The translations under genes were made by a program, and so were the position numbers. A stretch of DNA of 64,000 bases from NCBI GenBank assembly GCA_036873755.1, contig JAVTVY010020515.1, forward strand, positions 1-64,000, read 5' to 3'. Below, one piece after another: positions 1 to 9,425 of this stretch. The notes beneath the pieces were generated by a model that was given only the letters and a program-made list of their open reading frames with translations, searched no databases and was not told the DNA's origin. The stretch is from Hanleya hanleyi. Its lineage: Eukaryota > Mollusca > Polyplacophora > Lepidopleurida > Hanleyidae. Each line of letters opens with the position of its first letter. The first letter of the stretch is position 1.

Positions 1-842
1 TGGCAGGTCGATCACAGTAATTGGAAATAATCGCTTTTGTGACCTAACCTCGCTACGGCACACGTTACAGTTTTATGTGACATTCTTTCCTTTCACACTG
101 GGTCGGTTCGTCGAATAAGAAAGATTGCACTGATGCTTAACATAATACCGCCATAGATGAACCTTATCTTTTGAGGACATACTTTGCAAAAACGGATAAC
201 TGAATACAGAGGGGACATCAGCCACAACAGAAGACAAAAACCCGTAGGAGAATACTTCAATTTACCAGAGTTCCGTTTGGCAGTCCTCAGGGCCCCCAAG
301 CCAGACTCGCCCGTATGATTGCAGAACAGAAGATAATGATTGTGTAGAATTAGGACTTAACAGAGACTATGGCCTATGTCACATTATAGAAATTAACTTT
401 ATACATAATACATTATGCATTTAGTACCATGTAGGCCTTTGGGATTTATTGTTCAATTGTCCATATATACATGTTTATTATATTGCCTTTACTATATTGA
501 TATATTATTTACCATCAGGTACCTTGACATTTGCTCTTTAATTAGACAATAATTGTTATTTCATCTGCCTGTGGTTTCCCTAGCCTACACACTTGCTGGA
601 TTAATCAGTTCTCTCTTTAATCCTTAATCAGTGCTACTCCATTGTTACACCACTACTGTTTAATCTATCATTGACAATACTTGTGCTTACATGATACTGT
701 CTATTGTTGTCACCCTAGCCCATTGTAACTGTGATCACCCATAACATGTTTAGGACTGAATCTGTTCACCCAATGTACTGTTCTGTATAAATACCTGTAC
801 CATCTTTTTCACTCCAGTGAAAAGCATTACACACAAAAAAGA
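1..842. other. non-coding, no gene recognised
   Basis: No credible coding region is seen. The longest open frame (93-299, minus) has no recognisable motif. The last 60 bases contain a TATA-plus-initiator arrangement listed separately, which could be the remnant of an LTR or other element promoter. Confidence 0.5.
786..817 (+). promoter_or_regulatory. candidate core promoter (TATA + Inr)
   Basis: TATAAATA lies at 786-793. A perfect match to the initiator consensus YYANWYY (TCACTCC, with A at 811) follows 25 bases downstream. The spacing is right for an RNA polymerase II core promoter. The LINE fragment that follows starts in the middle of its RT domain, so this cannot be that LINE's own promoter. 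It may be a solo LTR remnant. The call rests on short motifs only. Confidence 0.3.
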
Positions 843-1540
843 CACCTCCCCGGCGAAGATCAGATAGGTTACTCGATACTGAGACATCTGCCTGAGAAAA
901 CACAAAACCTAGTACTTAAGTTAATAAATAAGAAAGAACTGCTCATACAATGGAATTCATCAGTTGTTATTCCAATCGCCAAACCAGGAAAAGATCCTAC
1001 TGACAGCAAATTCTATAGGCCCATATCGCTAACATCTAACCTATGTAAAGTAATGGAAACCATGGTCAAAAATAGACTCGAATATTACCTAGAGCAAAAT
1101 AATTTGTTGAACAAAACACAAAGTGGCTTTCGCAAAAATAGAAGCACAACTGACCACATTATTAGACTACAACACTCCATCAAAAAAGGAATGGCTAGGC
1201 GCGAATATACACTAGGCATATCCTTGACATCGAAAAGGCATTCGATCTCGTATGGCATGACGGAATAATTATGCAACTAAATAAGCTAGGGATAAAAGAT
1301 AGAATTCAACATTGGATAAAGAACTTTCTTAACGACAGACAATATAAAGTACGGATAGGACGTACACTCTCATCTGACCATCAATTAGATAACGGAACTC
1401 CACAGGGTAGCGTATTCAGCCCACCTTATTTAACATACTAATAATGGACTAGCGGAAGAAATTTAAACCAATCACCCTGGCATAGAGCAATCCCTATTTG
1501 CAGATGACGCCGCCATCTGGAAAAGCGGGCGAAGCATAAC
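843..1540 (+). pseudogene. jockey-like reverse transcriptase, first part
   Basis: Translation shows consecutive RT motifs: LPGEDQIGY and RHLPEK before the fingers, VVIPIAKPGKDPTD and FYRPISLTSNLCKVME in the fingers, QSGFRKNRSTTDHI (motif 2a), then after a frameshift near 1215 the block with DIEKAFDLVWHDG (catalytic motif A), GTPQGSVFSP (motif B) and, after another frame change near 1435, SLFADDAAIW with the FADD catalytic aspartates (motif C). Order and spacing are those of jockey-clade LINEs. The enzyme would copy its own RNA at a nicked target site, but at least two frameshifts make it non-functional. The frame stops at the HINE-1 insertion right after the FADD block and continues at 5132. 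Confidence 0.85.
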
Positions 1541-2499
1541 AAGCAGCCAGAGGATGCTAGGTCCCCCGCCGAAATGGCAGCAATATTTTTTAGCATTGTT
1601 GGTCTTAGGGGATATACATGAGGGAGGCAACTGCTGCTTCATAGGCGTTGGATGTGGAAGGGTCTTTCTGCCTTCCCAAGTTTTAAGATCAACTCAGAAC
1701 GATTGACTGAAAGTTGATTGCTTCTGTGATATAGTTTCCATGCAGTGAAGCACCGAGAAGCATCCCCAAGTGACATCTCAAGGAATTATCTGCAAACCAA
1801 ATTTGACGAGAAGCTGAAGGCATCCTCAACCTACTGCCCGGAAACCAAATTTTAAATTGCCACCAGTTGTCGCCACCTGTAGGTGCAAGTGAGCGAAATG
1901 CAATCCCAAGCATCATCTCATGGCATGGTAGCCTACATGTATTAGCCTATAGTATCTTCTACAGGGGGCTAATGATCGGCTGATGCAGCAACAACAACAT
2001 TTTCCCAGTTAGACGGCAGATTTTGAAATCAAAAACGAGGCCGCGCTATGTCATCAGTCAACTGAGACAGTCACGTGGTTGTGTATGAAGATTGGGGTGG
2101 GTCTTATCTAATAGTGATCCAATGAAAATGCTCGTATTAGTTTAAAATGGCGGGGTCGAATGACCAATCACTGAATGGGAGACAGCTGGAACAGTACGTT
2201 GACACTGTCTGTTAATACAGGGGCGTCGGAAGCAAATTCAAAGTGGTACGGCCACTATCATTGCACTTTAGGTGAGGATCCAGGGGCCGCCCAGGCCCCA
2301 GATGCTCCTGGGATCTAGATCGCCGAAGAAGCGTTCTGAGCGACTTTTGGCATCAATCAAAATCACTCTGCATTGAAGTGTATTTTTAGTTCTTTCCTAA
2401 CCCTTTTACCATTGAAAACGCAATCGATGGTGGTTTTCTGCGATGCTGAATTACAAAAAATTGTGTATAGTATAGTACTGTATCCTAGGCAAATCGTGT

Positions 2500-3240
2500 A
2501 GAAGTAACCGAGATGATGCATCGATAATGTATATCAAATTTTACATTGAGCATTTGAACAGTGTCAGAGATAGAGATCATTAATGATTTTACATAAATTA
2601 AAGATGGTTGCCCATCCTTCCCGTCACTCAGAGGAACTAATGTGGTTATTCATTAATGCAAGTCTCTTCATACATCGATGCTGTAAATCAAGTTTCGTAT
2701 AGAACATTTGAATGGTATCAGAGATAAACATCATTAAAGATTCTGAATAAATTAAAGATGGCCGCCAAGATTTCCGCCCAATCAGAGAAACCAGATCTGT
2801 CATTCATCGTAAGTCTCTTGATGCATCAATGATGTATACCAAATTTTCCACTGAGCACTCCAACGGAATCAGAGATAGATCATTAATGATTATGCCTAAA
2901 TTAAAGATGGCCACCAAAGGTTTTCAGTCAATCAGGTCCCGATTCAAAGTATCTGGATGTATTGATGATATATACCTACCTTCATATAAAACAATTGAAT
3001 GGTAACCGAGATATGTATGCTATCATTATCGATTTCGCATGAATTAAAGATGGCATCCAGGGTTCCCAGCTAATCAGAAAAGCCTGTTTGGTAATTCGTT
3101 GAAAGTTGCTTGATGTATCGATGATGTATATCAAATTTCGTATTGAACAGTTGAATGGTTTCCGAGATATGGATCATTATATCCATTTTGCATGAAATTA
3201 AAGATGGCTGCTAAGGTCCCAATCAGGTCCCAATTCTAAA
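2500..3240. repeat. internal HINE-1 tandem repeat, ~150 bp period
   Basis: About five diverged units, each with a gatgatgtata-like segment, a (g)agatagatcat segment and ATTAAAGATGG. The latter recurs near 2598, 2751, 2898, 3042 and 3196, spacing 145-153 bases. The same units appear inverted at about 18230-18690 in HINE-1 copy 2. Confidence 0.75.
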
Positions 3241-3879
3241 GGCTTCTGGTCCTTGACTAGGCAAATAAGCATACCAAATTTGGAATTCATCAGCGAAACA
3301 GTTTTCCGGCTATCTCGCTCACGAACGGACGTACGGACAGACGGACGTACAAGATGATGACAATACCCCATGGCCAAAAATGGCCGAGGGGTAAAAACAT
3401 GGGTCTGTGCCTGATAAATTTTAAGCCTTTTGGGGTTGCAACTCATTCATAGAAAGCTCCCTGTACATGAACAACTGCACTGACAACTGCATGCCATCAT
3501 CTGTCAGTCTGAAGACCAGCAAGGTTGAATTCAGTTCAATTCAGGAAATTGATCATATGCACAGTGTGCACCCAAACATTAGGAACACAGTTGTAATTAA
3601 TATAGTAATATACGTGTGTAGACAAATGATTCGTGCAGAAGCTTCAGGGTAAATCCTATGATGTGCAATACAATTATTTGTTAGCAAAATTGAAGGAAAT
3701 GTTGTCCTTCGTTTAAGATGACACGAAATTCAAAAATCAGGGATTCAGTACTGCGGGGATTTCCCCGCCAGTTATTTCACATTATACTTCTGAAATAAAA
3801 TATGGTTCATGCAAAAGCTTTAGGGTAAATCATATGATGTGGAATAGAATGATTTCATATAGCAAAATTGAAGGCCCAT

Positions 3880-5100
3880 TTTGACTGGAACGGACAAGAA
3901 GAAGAGAAACTCAGTGGTGCCACCTTCAGGCAGATGTTGCTGAAATGCAATACGGACTGGCGTCCTGTTGCAAGGAATGCGTATTCCGAATTTCGGAATA
4001 ACCCAACACAGCATTAGGAAGTTATCGCTTCGAACAGATGTACACGGAAAAAAAAATCTATTTTGACCCAGTGGCGCCACCTTCAGGCCGATGTTGCTGA
4101 AATGCAATACGGACTGGCCTCTTGTCGCAAGGAATGCGAATGCTGAATTTCGGAAGAATCCAACAGAGCGTTAGGAAGTTATCGCTTCGAACAGACATGC
4201 ACGGACGTACACGAACATTCACGGACTCAAAGAAGCAAGAACCAGTGGCGCTACCTTCAGGTAGATGTTGCTGAAATGTAATACGGACTGGCGTCTTGTC
4301 ACAAGGAATGCGTATTCTAATTTTGGAAGAATCCAACAAAACTTTAGGAAGTTATCGCTTCGAACATGCACGGACGTACACGGACATCCACGGATGCAAA
4401 GAAGCAAGAACTAGTGGCGCCACCTTCAGGCAGATGTTGCTGAAATGCAATACGGACTGGCCTCTTGTCGCAAGGAATGCGAATGCTGAATTTCGGAAGA
4501 ATCCAACAAAGCGTTAGAAAGTTATCGCTTCGAACAGACATGCACGGACGTACACGAACATCCACGGACACAAAGAAGTAAGAACCAGTGGCGCCACCTT
4601 CAGGCAGATGTTGCTGAGATGTAATACAGACTGGCATCTTGTCGCAAGGTATGCATATTCCGAATTTCGGAAGAATCCAACAAAGCATTAGGAAGTTATC
4701 ACTTCGAACAGACGTACACGGACATTCACGGATACGAAGAAGCAAGAACTAGTGGCGCCACCTTCAAGCAGATGTTGCTGAAATGCAATACGGACTGGTG
4801 TCTTGTCGCAAGGAATGCGTATGCCGAATTTCGGAAGAATCCAACTAAGCGTTAGAAAGTTATCGCTTCGAACAGACATGCACGGACGTACACGGACATC
4901 CACATACGCAAAGAAGCAAGAACTAGCGGCGCCACCTTCAGCCAGATGTTGCTGAAATGCAATACGGACTGGTGTCTGGCCGCAAGGAATGCATATTCCG
5001 AATTTCGGAAGAATCCAACAAAGCGTTAGGAAGTTATCGCTTCGAACAGACATGGACGGACACACGGACATCCACGGACACAAAGAAGCAAGAACCATTT
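3880..5100. repeat. internal HINE-1 tandem repeat, ~165-175 bp period
   Basis: Seven units, each containing the words ggcgccaccttcaggcagatg, tgctgaaatgcaatacggact, cttgtcgcaaggaatgcg, aatttcggaagaatccaaca and gttatcgcttcgaacagac. A further subunit rich in cggac words (cacggacgtacacggacat) sits at the end of each. These repeats create several overlapping open frames with no protein meaning. The opposite-strand copy has about six units at 16480-17400. Confidence 0.85.
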
Positions 5101-5131
5101 TAAAGTCCCCGGCCGCGTTGCGGCGGGGGAC

Positions 5132-6290
5132 AAAAAGGCTAAGCAGCGCGATCCAACAGGTCCTAGATACGATAAATAATCGGGTCAATACATGGGGTTT
5201 TAAATTCTCTGCTGTAAAGACCACGGGCGTAGTCTTCTCGATATAAACAACATGTTTGTGTAAATCTAAGACTAGGAGAAAAAAAATTGAGTTCCGAAAC
5301 AAGGTTACATATTTGGGAATGACATTTGATCACCGACTCACCTGGAAAGCACATATAGACTATCTCATAATCCGATGCATCAAGGACCTCAACCTAATGA
5401 GGTGTGTCTTGGGAACGAACTGGGGCGCAAACAGAATAATTAAGTTTAAGGAAGCTATATCAGTCATTAATAAGATCAAAATTGGATTATGGATGTATTG
5501 CCTACCAATCTGCTAGTAAATCCCAACTCAAAAGACTAGATAGCATACAATATAGTGCACTGAAAATAATCACCCGAAGCTATAAGGGCACCTCTCTCCC
5601 TAGCCTACAGACAGAAACAAATGAAAAACCGCTACACCTGAGAAGAGAAGAACTTTCCTTAACATACGCCACGAAGGTCATTGCAAAAGGGAGTTACCAC
5701 CCTAGCTACTCAAATATACTATAGTGGCATAGAAGTAACTTTGGTCTGGGTACCAGCACACGTAAATATAAATGGAAATGAAAAAGCAGATCGAGCTGCA
5801 AAATCTGCACTGGGCAACCCAACCACCGATGTAACTGCTGGATTAGCACTAAGTGAAGTTAAAACAATTATTAGAGCAAAAATAAATCATAAATGGCAAC
5901 AAGAATGGAAAAACGAAACAAGCGATCGATGGCTATACACGATTATTGGTAACTGTATCCCGAAGAAAATGAATACTCACCTAGAAGATAAACGAGAAGA
6001 CTGTGTAATCACTCGTCTCAGACTAGGAAAAACAGGACTGAAAGATCACTTATCGAAACTAATAAAAAAATAGCTCACCACTCTGCAGACACTGCCAAGG
6101 GGAAGACGAAACTATTACTCATGTCATTAAGACATGTCCATCCTTGGCAACCCAAAATATTAACCCCACTCGGTATCCCCCTAGACCTACCCGCAATCTT
6201 AAACCCTAGCCAAGAAAATAAAACAAAAGTATACAGTGCTATTATTACGTTTCTGAAAACTACTGGTTACTACAACTTTATTTAAGCACT
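5132..6290 (+). pseudogene. jockey-like RT thumb, RNase H remnant and zinc motif
   Basis: Direct continuation of the RT interrupted at 1540. The frame reads KRLSSAIQQVLDTI and WGFKFSAVKT, then after a frameshift VTYLGMTFDHRLTWKAHI, IDYGCIAYQSASKSQLKRLD-like thumb residues and PLHLRREELSL in the connection. Near 5700 most of the RNase H domain is missing: only the C-terminal part (VTLVWVPAHVNINGNEKAD) remains. Further on are TRLRLGKTGLKDHL and a CX2CX8HX4C zinc-binding motif (CRHC...H....C), read after an in-frame stop at about 6071. The product ends KTTGYYNFI. Multiple frameshifts and the internal deletion make it a pseudogene. Confidence 0.85.
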
Positions 6291-6309
6291 GTGCCTCGAC
6301 TTGAGAAGC

Positions 6310-6935
6310 CGCCAATTTCGGTATAAAACAGCCAGTGGGGCACCGGAGATACCATGTTCCGTGTGGGCCGGTCGCCACACTCGCCTCTAAATTGTAGGGC
6401 TACCACTAACCAATATCCCCCTTACAATACCCCCCCAAAAAAAACACTTTTTCGGAATAAAATATAGGCAGTGGGGGCACCGGAGATACCATGTTCCGTG
6501 TGGGCCGATAGCAACATTTGTCTCCAAAACCTGAAGGCCGCCACTAATCAACGATATTGGCCAAAATATTTGTTTCGGCATGAAACTAGAAATGTGGACG
6601 CCGGAGATACCATGTTCCGTGTGGGCCGGTTGTCTCATTCGACTATAAAACCCAAGGGCCACCACTAACTAACAATGTCAGCATTGGCCAAAATTTCTCT
6701 TCTGGAATAAAATATAGGCAATGTGGGCACCGGAGATACCATGTTCCGTGTGGGCCGGTTGCCACATTAGTCTCAAAAAGCGGAGGCCAAGACCAATCAA
6801 CATCCCTGCGACAATATTGGTCAAAAATCTCTCTTTCGCAACAAAATAGGCAATGTGAGCACCGGAGATACCATGTTCCGTGTGGGCCGGTAACCACATT
6901 CGTCTCTAAAACCTAAAGGCCGCTAACAATTCAAC
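6310..6935 (+). repeat. LINE-A 3' tandem array, ~130 bp units
   Basis: Five units marked by ggagataccatgttccgtg followed by tgggccg, at 6345, 6482, 6603, 6732 and 6864 (spacing 121-137). Each unit also has a (g)gaataaaatatagg segment and a ggccgcc/ggccacc segment. Several units can fold a small hairpin with stem GTGTGG and loop gccggtcg. Stem bases co-vary between units 1 and 4. The array starts about 20 bases after the LINE-A stop codon. An equivalent array with a diverged centre follows the second LINE copy at 9050. Confidence 0.8.
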
Positions 6936-7031
6936 AATCAAGGACATAAATCATAAGCACACGTCCAAGAAACAACCACCCACACAAGTAATGTCACTCA
7001 CAAAAATGAATACTACACACTGTTTCATCTT

Positions 7032-7610
7032 ATGAACATGATGAAGGTCATCATCGTAGGTTCTAGCTACGTCCATAGACTGGAGAGCAGCATCCTCCGA
7101 AAACAAGTCCCGGGCTCTAGGCTAGACTTTGGCACAGGCCAGGATATTCGATTCTTTGGTATTGGCGGGGCCAGAGTCGGGACCCTACGAAACTCGAACA
7201 AACTGGAAAACCTCCTACGGGAGACAAATCCTGACCTACTCATCCTCCATACTGATGGAAATGATGCTGACTCCTACAAGAATGCATCGGCAATTTACTA
7301 CGACATCATGGCCCTGATAGGTGAACTGCAGACCAAATTCCAAATTCCGAGGATCTGCATCAGTCAGCTGGTGTTCCATCAGGTAACTCGGCACATTTCG
7401 GTCCATTCCTACAACAATAAAATTCAAAAACTTAAACAACTACTAAGTAAAAACGCAATGGCCACATTTTGGAAACACCGGGGAATGATCCACCCCCCAG
7501 AACAAATCCTAATCCACGACGGAGTCCACCTAAACCATTTAGGCCAGGAGCTGTTCTACCGGCCTATGCGACGGGCTATACTGGGAGTCATGAGGAACAA
7601 ACATGATTGA
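7032..7610 (+). CDS. SGNH/GDSL-hydrolase-like protein, LINE-A associated
   Basis: An intact 192-codon ORF, the best-preserved reading frame in this part of the window. The four conserved SGNH blocks can be read. Block I is VIIVGSSYVHRL, with Ser12 as the predicted nucleophile. Block II glycine lies in GIGGARVG (Gly46). Block III is HTDGNDAD (Asn77). Block V is DGVHLNHLG (Asp163, His166). Length suits a single-domain SGNH fold. No signal peptide or membrane segment is seen. In the family such enzymes are esterases/lipases. SGNH domains are known in ORF1 of CR1/L2-type LINEs and in some tyrosine-recombinase retroelements, but here the ORF lies downstream of a jockey-type RT and its array. Three Met codons (1, 3, 4) compete as start; the first is used. 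Substrate is unknown. A separately inserted element or captured host gene cannot be excluded. Confidence 0.75.
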   Translation: MNMMKVIIVGSSYVHRLESSILRKQVPGSRLDFGTGQDIRFFGIGGARVGTLRNSNKLENLLRETNPDLLILHTDGNDADSYKNASAIYYDIMALIGELQTKFQIPRICISQLVFHQVTRHISVHSYNNKIQKLKQLLSKNAMATFWKHRGMIHPPEQILIHDGVHLNHLGQELFYRPMRRAILGVMRNKHD

Positions 7611-8237
7611 AAACAAGACGGAAACCAGGGAAAATAAAAAAAAACAGAAAAAAAAGAAACGCCCCAAAAATAGAAAACAGTGGACCAGGAGATGACAAAC
7701 AACAACTCCGACGAACTGACCTAACAGAAGTTACCAAGACATTATTAAAGAAAAAATGAACAACAAAAACATTAGAAAACCAACAGATTCTGGACCAGAG
7801 GAATAGCACCGACATATCTACCCGCTTACGATCTCAACAAACCAAACAAACTTACGACAAATACCCAAAGCCTCATTTGGATGAACCGTGCCGCATTGGG
7901 ATGGGGTGCAGGTTTCCTCGAGTATGGCGACAAAGTACTATACCGAGGTTTTTCCTGACCGGCGGTGGGGCAGGAAAGAACTAAAAATAATAATGCAGAG
8001 AACAATGGAACTGTAAAATAACTGCCAATTACTATTTAATACTTGTTTACTTTTGTATATACTCCTTTTCCACTACTCCATGTACATAGAACTTTACCTT
8101 GTAAATAGTCGTAATTATATAAAGTATAGACAAATTATATTCCAGCCAAGAATACACATGTAAATACCTATGTAATCTATTTGGTGTGCCGCGAAATCCG
8201 TAAGAGAAGCGGCCCTTAAAAGTCAATAAATCAATCA
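7611..8237 (+). other. LINE-A 3' region with terminal hairpin and poly(A) signal
   Basis: No further ORF. A-rich after the SGNH stop, then T-rich. Near the end an inverted repeat GCCGC (8188-8192) and GCGGC (8209-8213) encloses gaaatccgtaagagaa. AATAAA follows at 8225-8230 with a short tcaatcaat tail. Almost the same hairpin closes the second LINE copy at 11420-11449, so it is probably the element's 3' terminus, perhaps the RT recognition structure. Confidence 0.6.
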
Positions 8238-8909
8238 ATTCAGTCCAGTGGACTCATCCATTGAACATTCTATATCTGACAGTAGACGTGATCTCATACA
8301 CAAAATAGAATTTATCTGTACACAAATACACAACGAGGGTATAGACGCCATTTTAGCATGGGTCCCCGCGCATGTCAACGTCAGAGGTAACAAAGCAGCC
8401 AATAAAACTGCCAAAGACTGTCAAACACTGCACACGATGTGCCAATAGGATTAGGATGTAAAGAACTCAACACTATTATTAGACGCAAAATAGATAGCAA
8501 GTGCCAAAAGGAATGGAACGAAGAAGAACGTGGACGATGGTTACATAAGATTCTTGATGGAGAGAAAAGACAAGTCCAAAGATTTCAGTTAGACAATAAA
8601 CGTGATGACCGCATCATCACAAGATTAAGACTAGGAAAAACCGGACTTAAATCACATCTGTCCATGCTTCTGAAAAACACCTCACCACTCTGTACCGCAT
8701 GCAACAATGTAGAAGAAACAATAGAACATGTCCTACTTGAATGCCCAAAACACTACCCACCACTCGAGGCACTTAGAAACGAATTAAAAAAATTCACCAC
8801 TCCCTTAACATTACCAGCGATATTAAACCCTAAGCGTCCCGTTAGAAAACAGGTATTCAAGTCCTTAATAAATTTTATCAAAACTGCTGGCTATTATTCC
8901 AGTATATAA
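8238..8909 (+). pseudogene. jockey-like RNase H C-terminal part and zinc motif
   Basis: Two adjoining frames. 8248-8448 reads HKIEFICTQIHNEGIDAI, then LAWVPAHVNVRGNKAA, the last RNase H helix/strand region. A frameshift near 8440 leads to 8439-8909, which has TIIRRKIDSKCQKEWNEE, ITRLRLGKTGLKSHL, a CX2CX8HX4C zinc motif (CTAC...H....C) and the end TAGYYSSI. This matches copy 1 over the same stretch and supplies residues lost there. The catalytic N-terminal half is absent. Confidence 0.8.
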
Positions 8910-9049
8910 CACTATGCATGCGCACTCAACAATTTGTTTTTTCTTCTTTTTTTTTCTTCTTTTTTTTCATAGTCAACTACTAGTACAGCAAGTACTATGA
9001 CACGATGTGATAGAGCCCAAACCATTCTTTCGACTTTAACAAAGGGTAT

Positions 9050-9425
9050 GGTTGCAGCGGAGTTACCTTGATACTAAGGGCTGCGTGCACCATAGCCATT
9101 CAAAACATTATGGCCTTAATAAACTATCCATATATAACATCCGGTCAAAATGTCACCGACACTTTTAGAAATAAAATAGGCATGGCAACAACGGAGTTAC
9201 CTTGATACTGAGGGCCGTCTGTTCCACAGTCCTACAAAACAAACGATGGCCAAATCTAATTGAATGTATGGCAACAATAGCACGGCCGAAACGCATATTG
9301 CGAGCAGTATTCGGCATAAAATACAGGAAATGGTGATGGCGGAGTTACCGTGATACTGGGGGCCGTCTATCTCATTGTCCTACAAATACTTTATGGCCAT
9401 CAAGCGATAATGTATACGGAAATAA
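9050..9425 (+). repeat. LINE-A-type 3' tandem array (copy 2)
   Basis: Three units with cggagttaccttgatactgag followed by ggccgtct, at about 9058, 9195 and 9340, each near an ataaaata(c)agg segment and a ggcc(a/t) segment. The skeleton equals the 6310-6935 array with a changed centre (atgttccgtgtg replaced by ttgatactgag). Confidence 0.65.

Larger units (their letters stand above)
1538..5131 (-). mobile_element. HINE-1 copy 1, Helentron-like non-autonomous element
   Basis: A 3.6 kb element inserted in the LINE-A RT frame. The right end is a 27-base imperfect palindrome (5105-5131) ending CGGCGGGGGAC. The left end carries the inverted 11-mer GTCCCCCGCCG at 1561-1571, offset from the edge by about 22 bases (ending GGATGCTAG). 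Such asymmetric terminal inverted repeats, one offset by a short tail, plus internal minisatellites and no clear target duplication are the hallmarks of Helentron-associated elements. Joining the LINE flanks restores the frame (SGRSI then TKRLSS). It matches 16377-19306 in opposite orientation. There is no transposase or Rep/helicase ORF. The long open frames inside are translations of repeat units. Family assignment is inference from architecture. Confidence 0.7.
843..8237 (+). mobile_element. LINE-A copy 1, jockey-like retrotransposon (interrupted)
   Basis: A 5'-truncated jockey-clade non-LTR retrotransposon. RT sequence starts at about 843 (LPGEDQIGY), is interrupted by HINE-1 at 1538-5131, resumes in the same frame register at 5132, and runs through an RNase H remnant and a C-terminal zinc motif to a stop near 6284. 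A tandem array (6310-6935), an intact SGNH-like ORF (7032-7610) and a 3' region ending in a hairpin, AATAAA and a short ATCA-type tail follow. The next LINE copy starts exactly after that tail. Treating 6310-8237 as part of the LINE is an inference, supported by the same order in the adjacent copy. The alternative is a separate element inserted at the LINE 3' end. Confidence 0.6.

Noticed and set aside
4688..5302. 204-codon minus ORF and other long ORFs in 3820-5300
   Set aside because: They are translations of the ~170 bp HINE-1 repeats (recurring RIPCDK and FQQHLPEGG blocks) in several frames.
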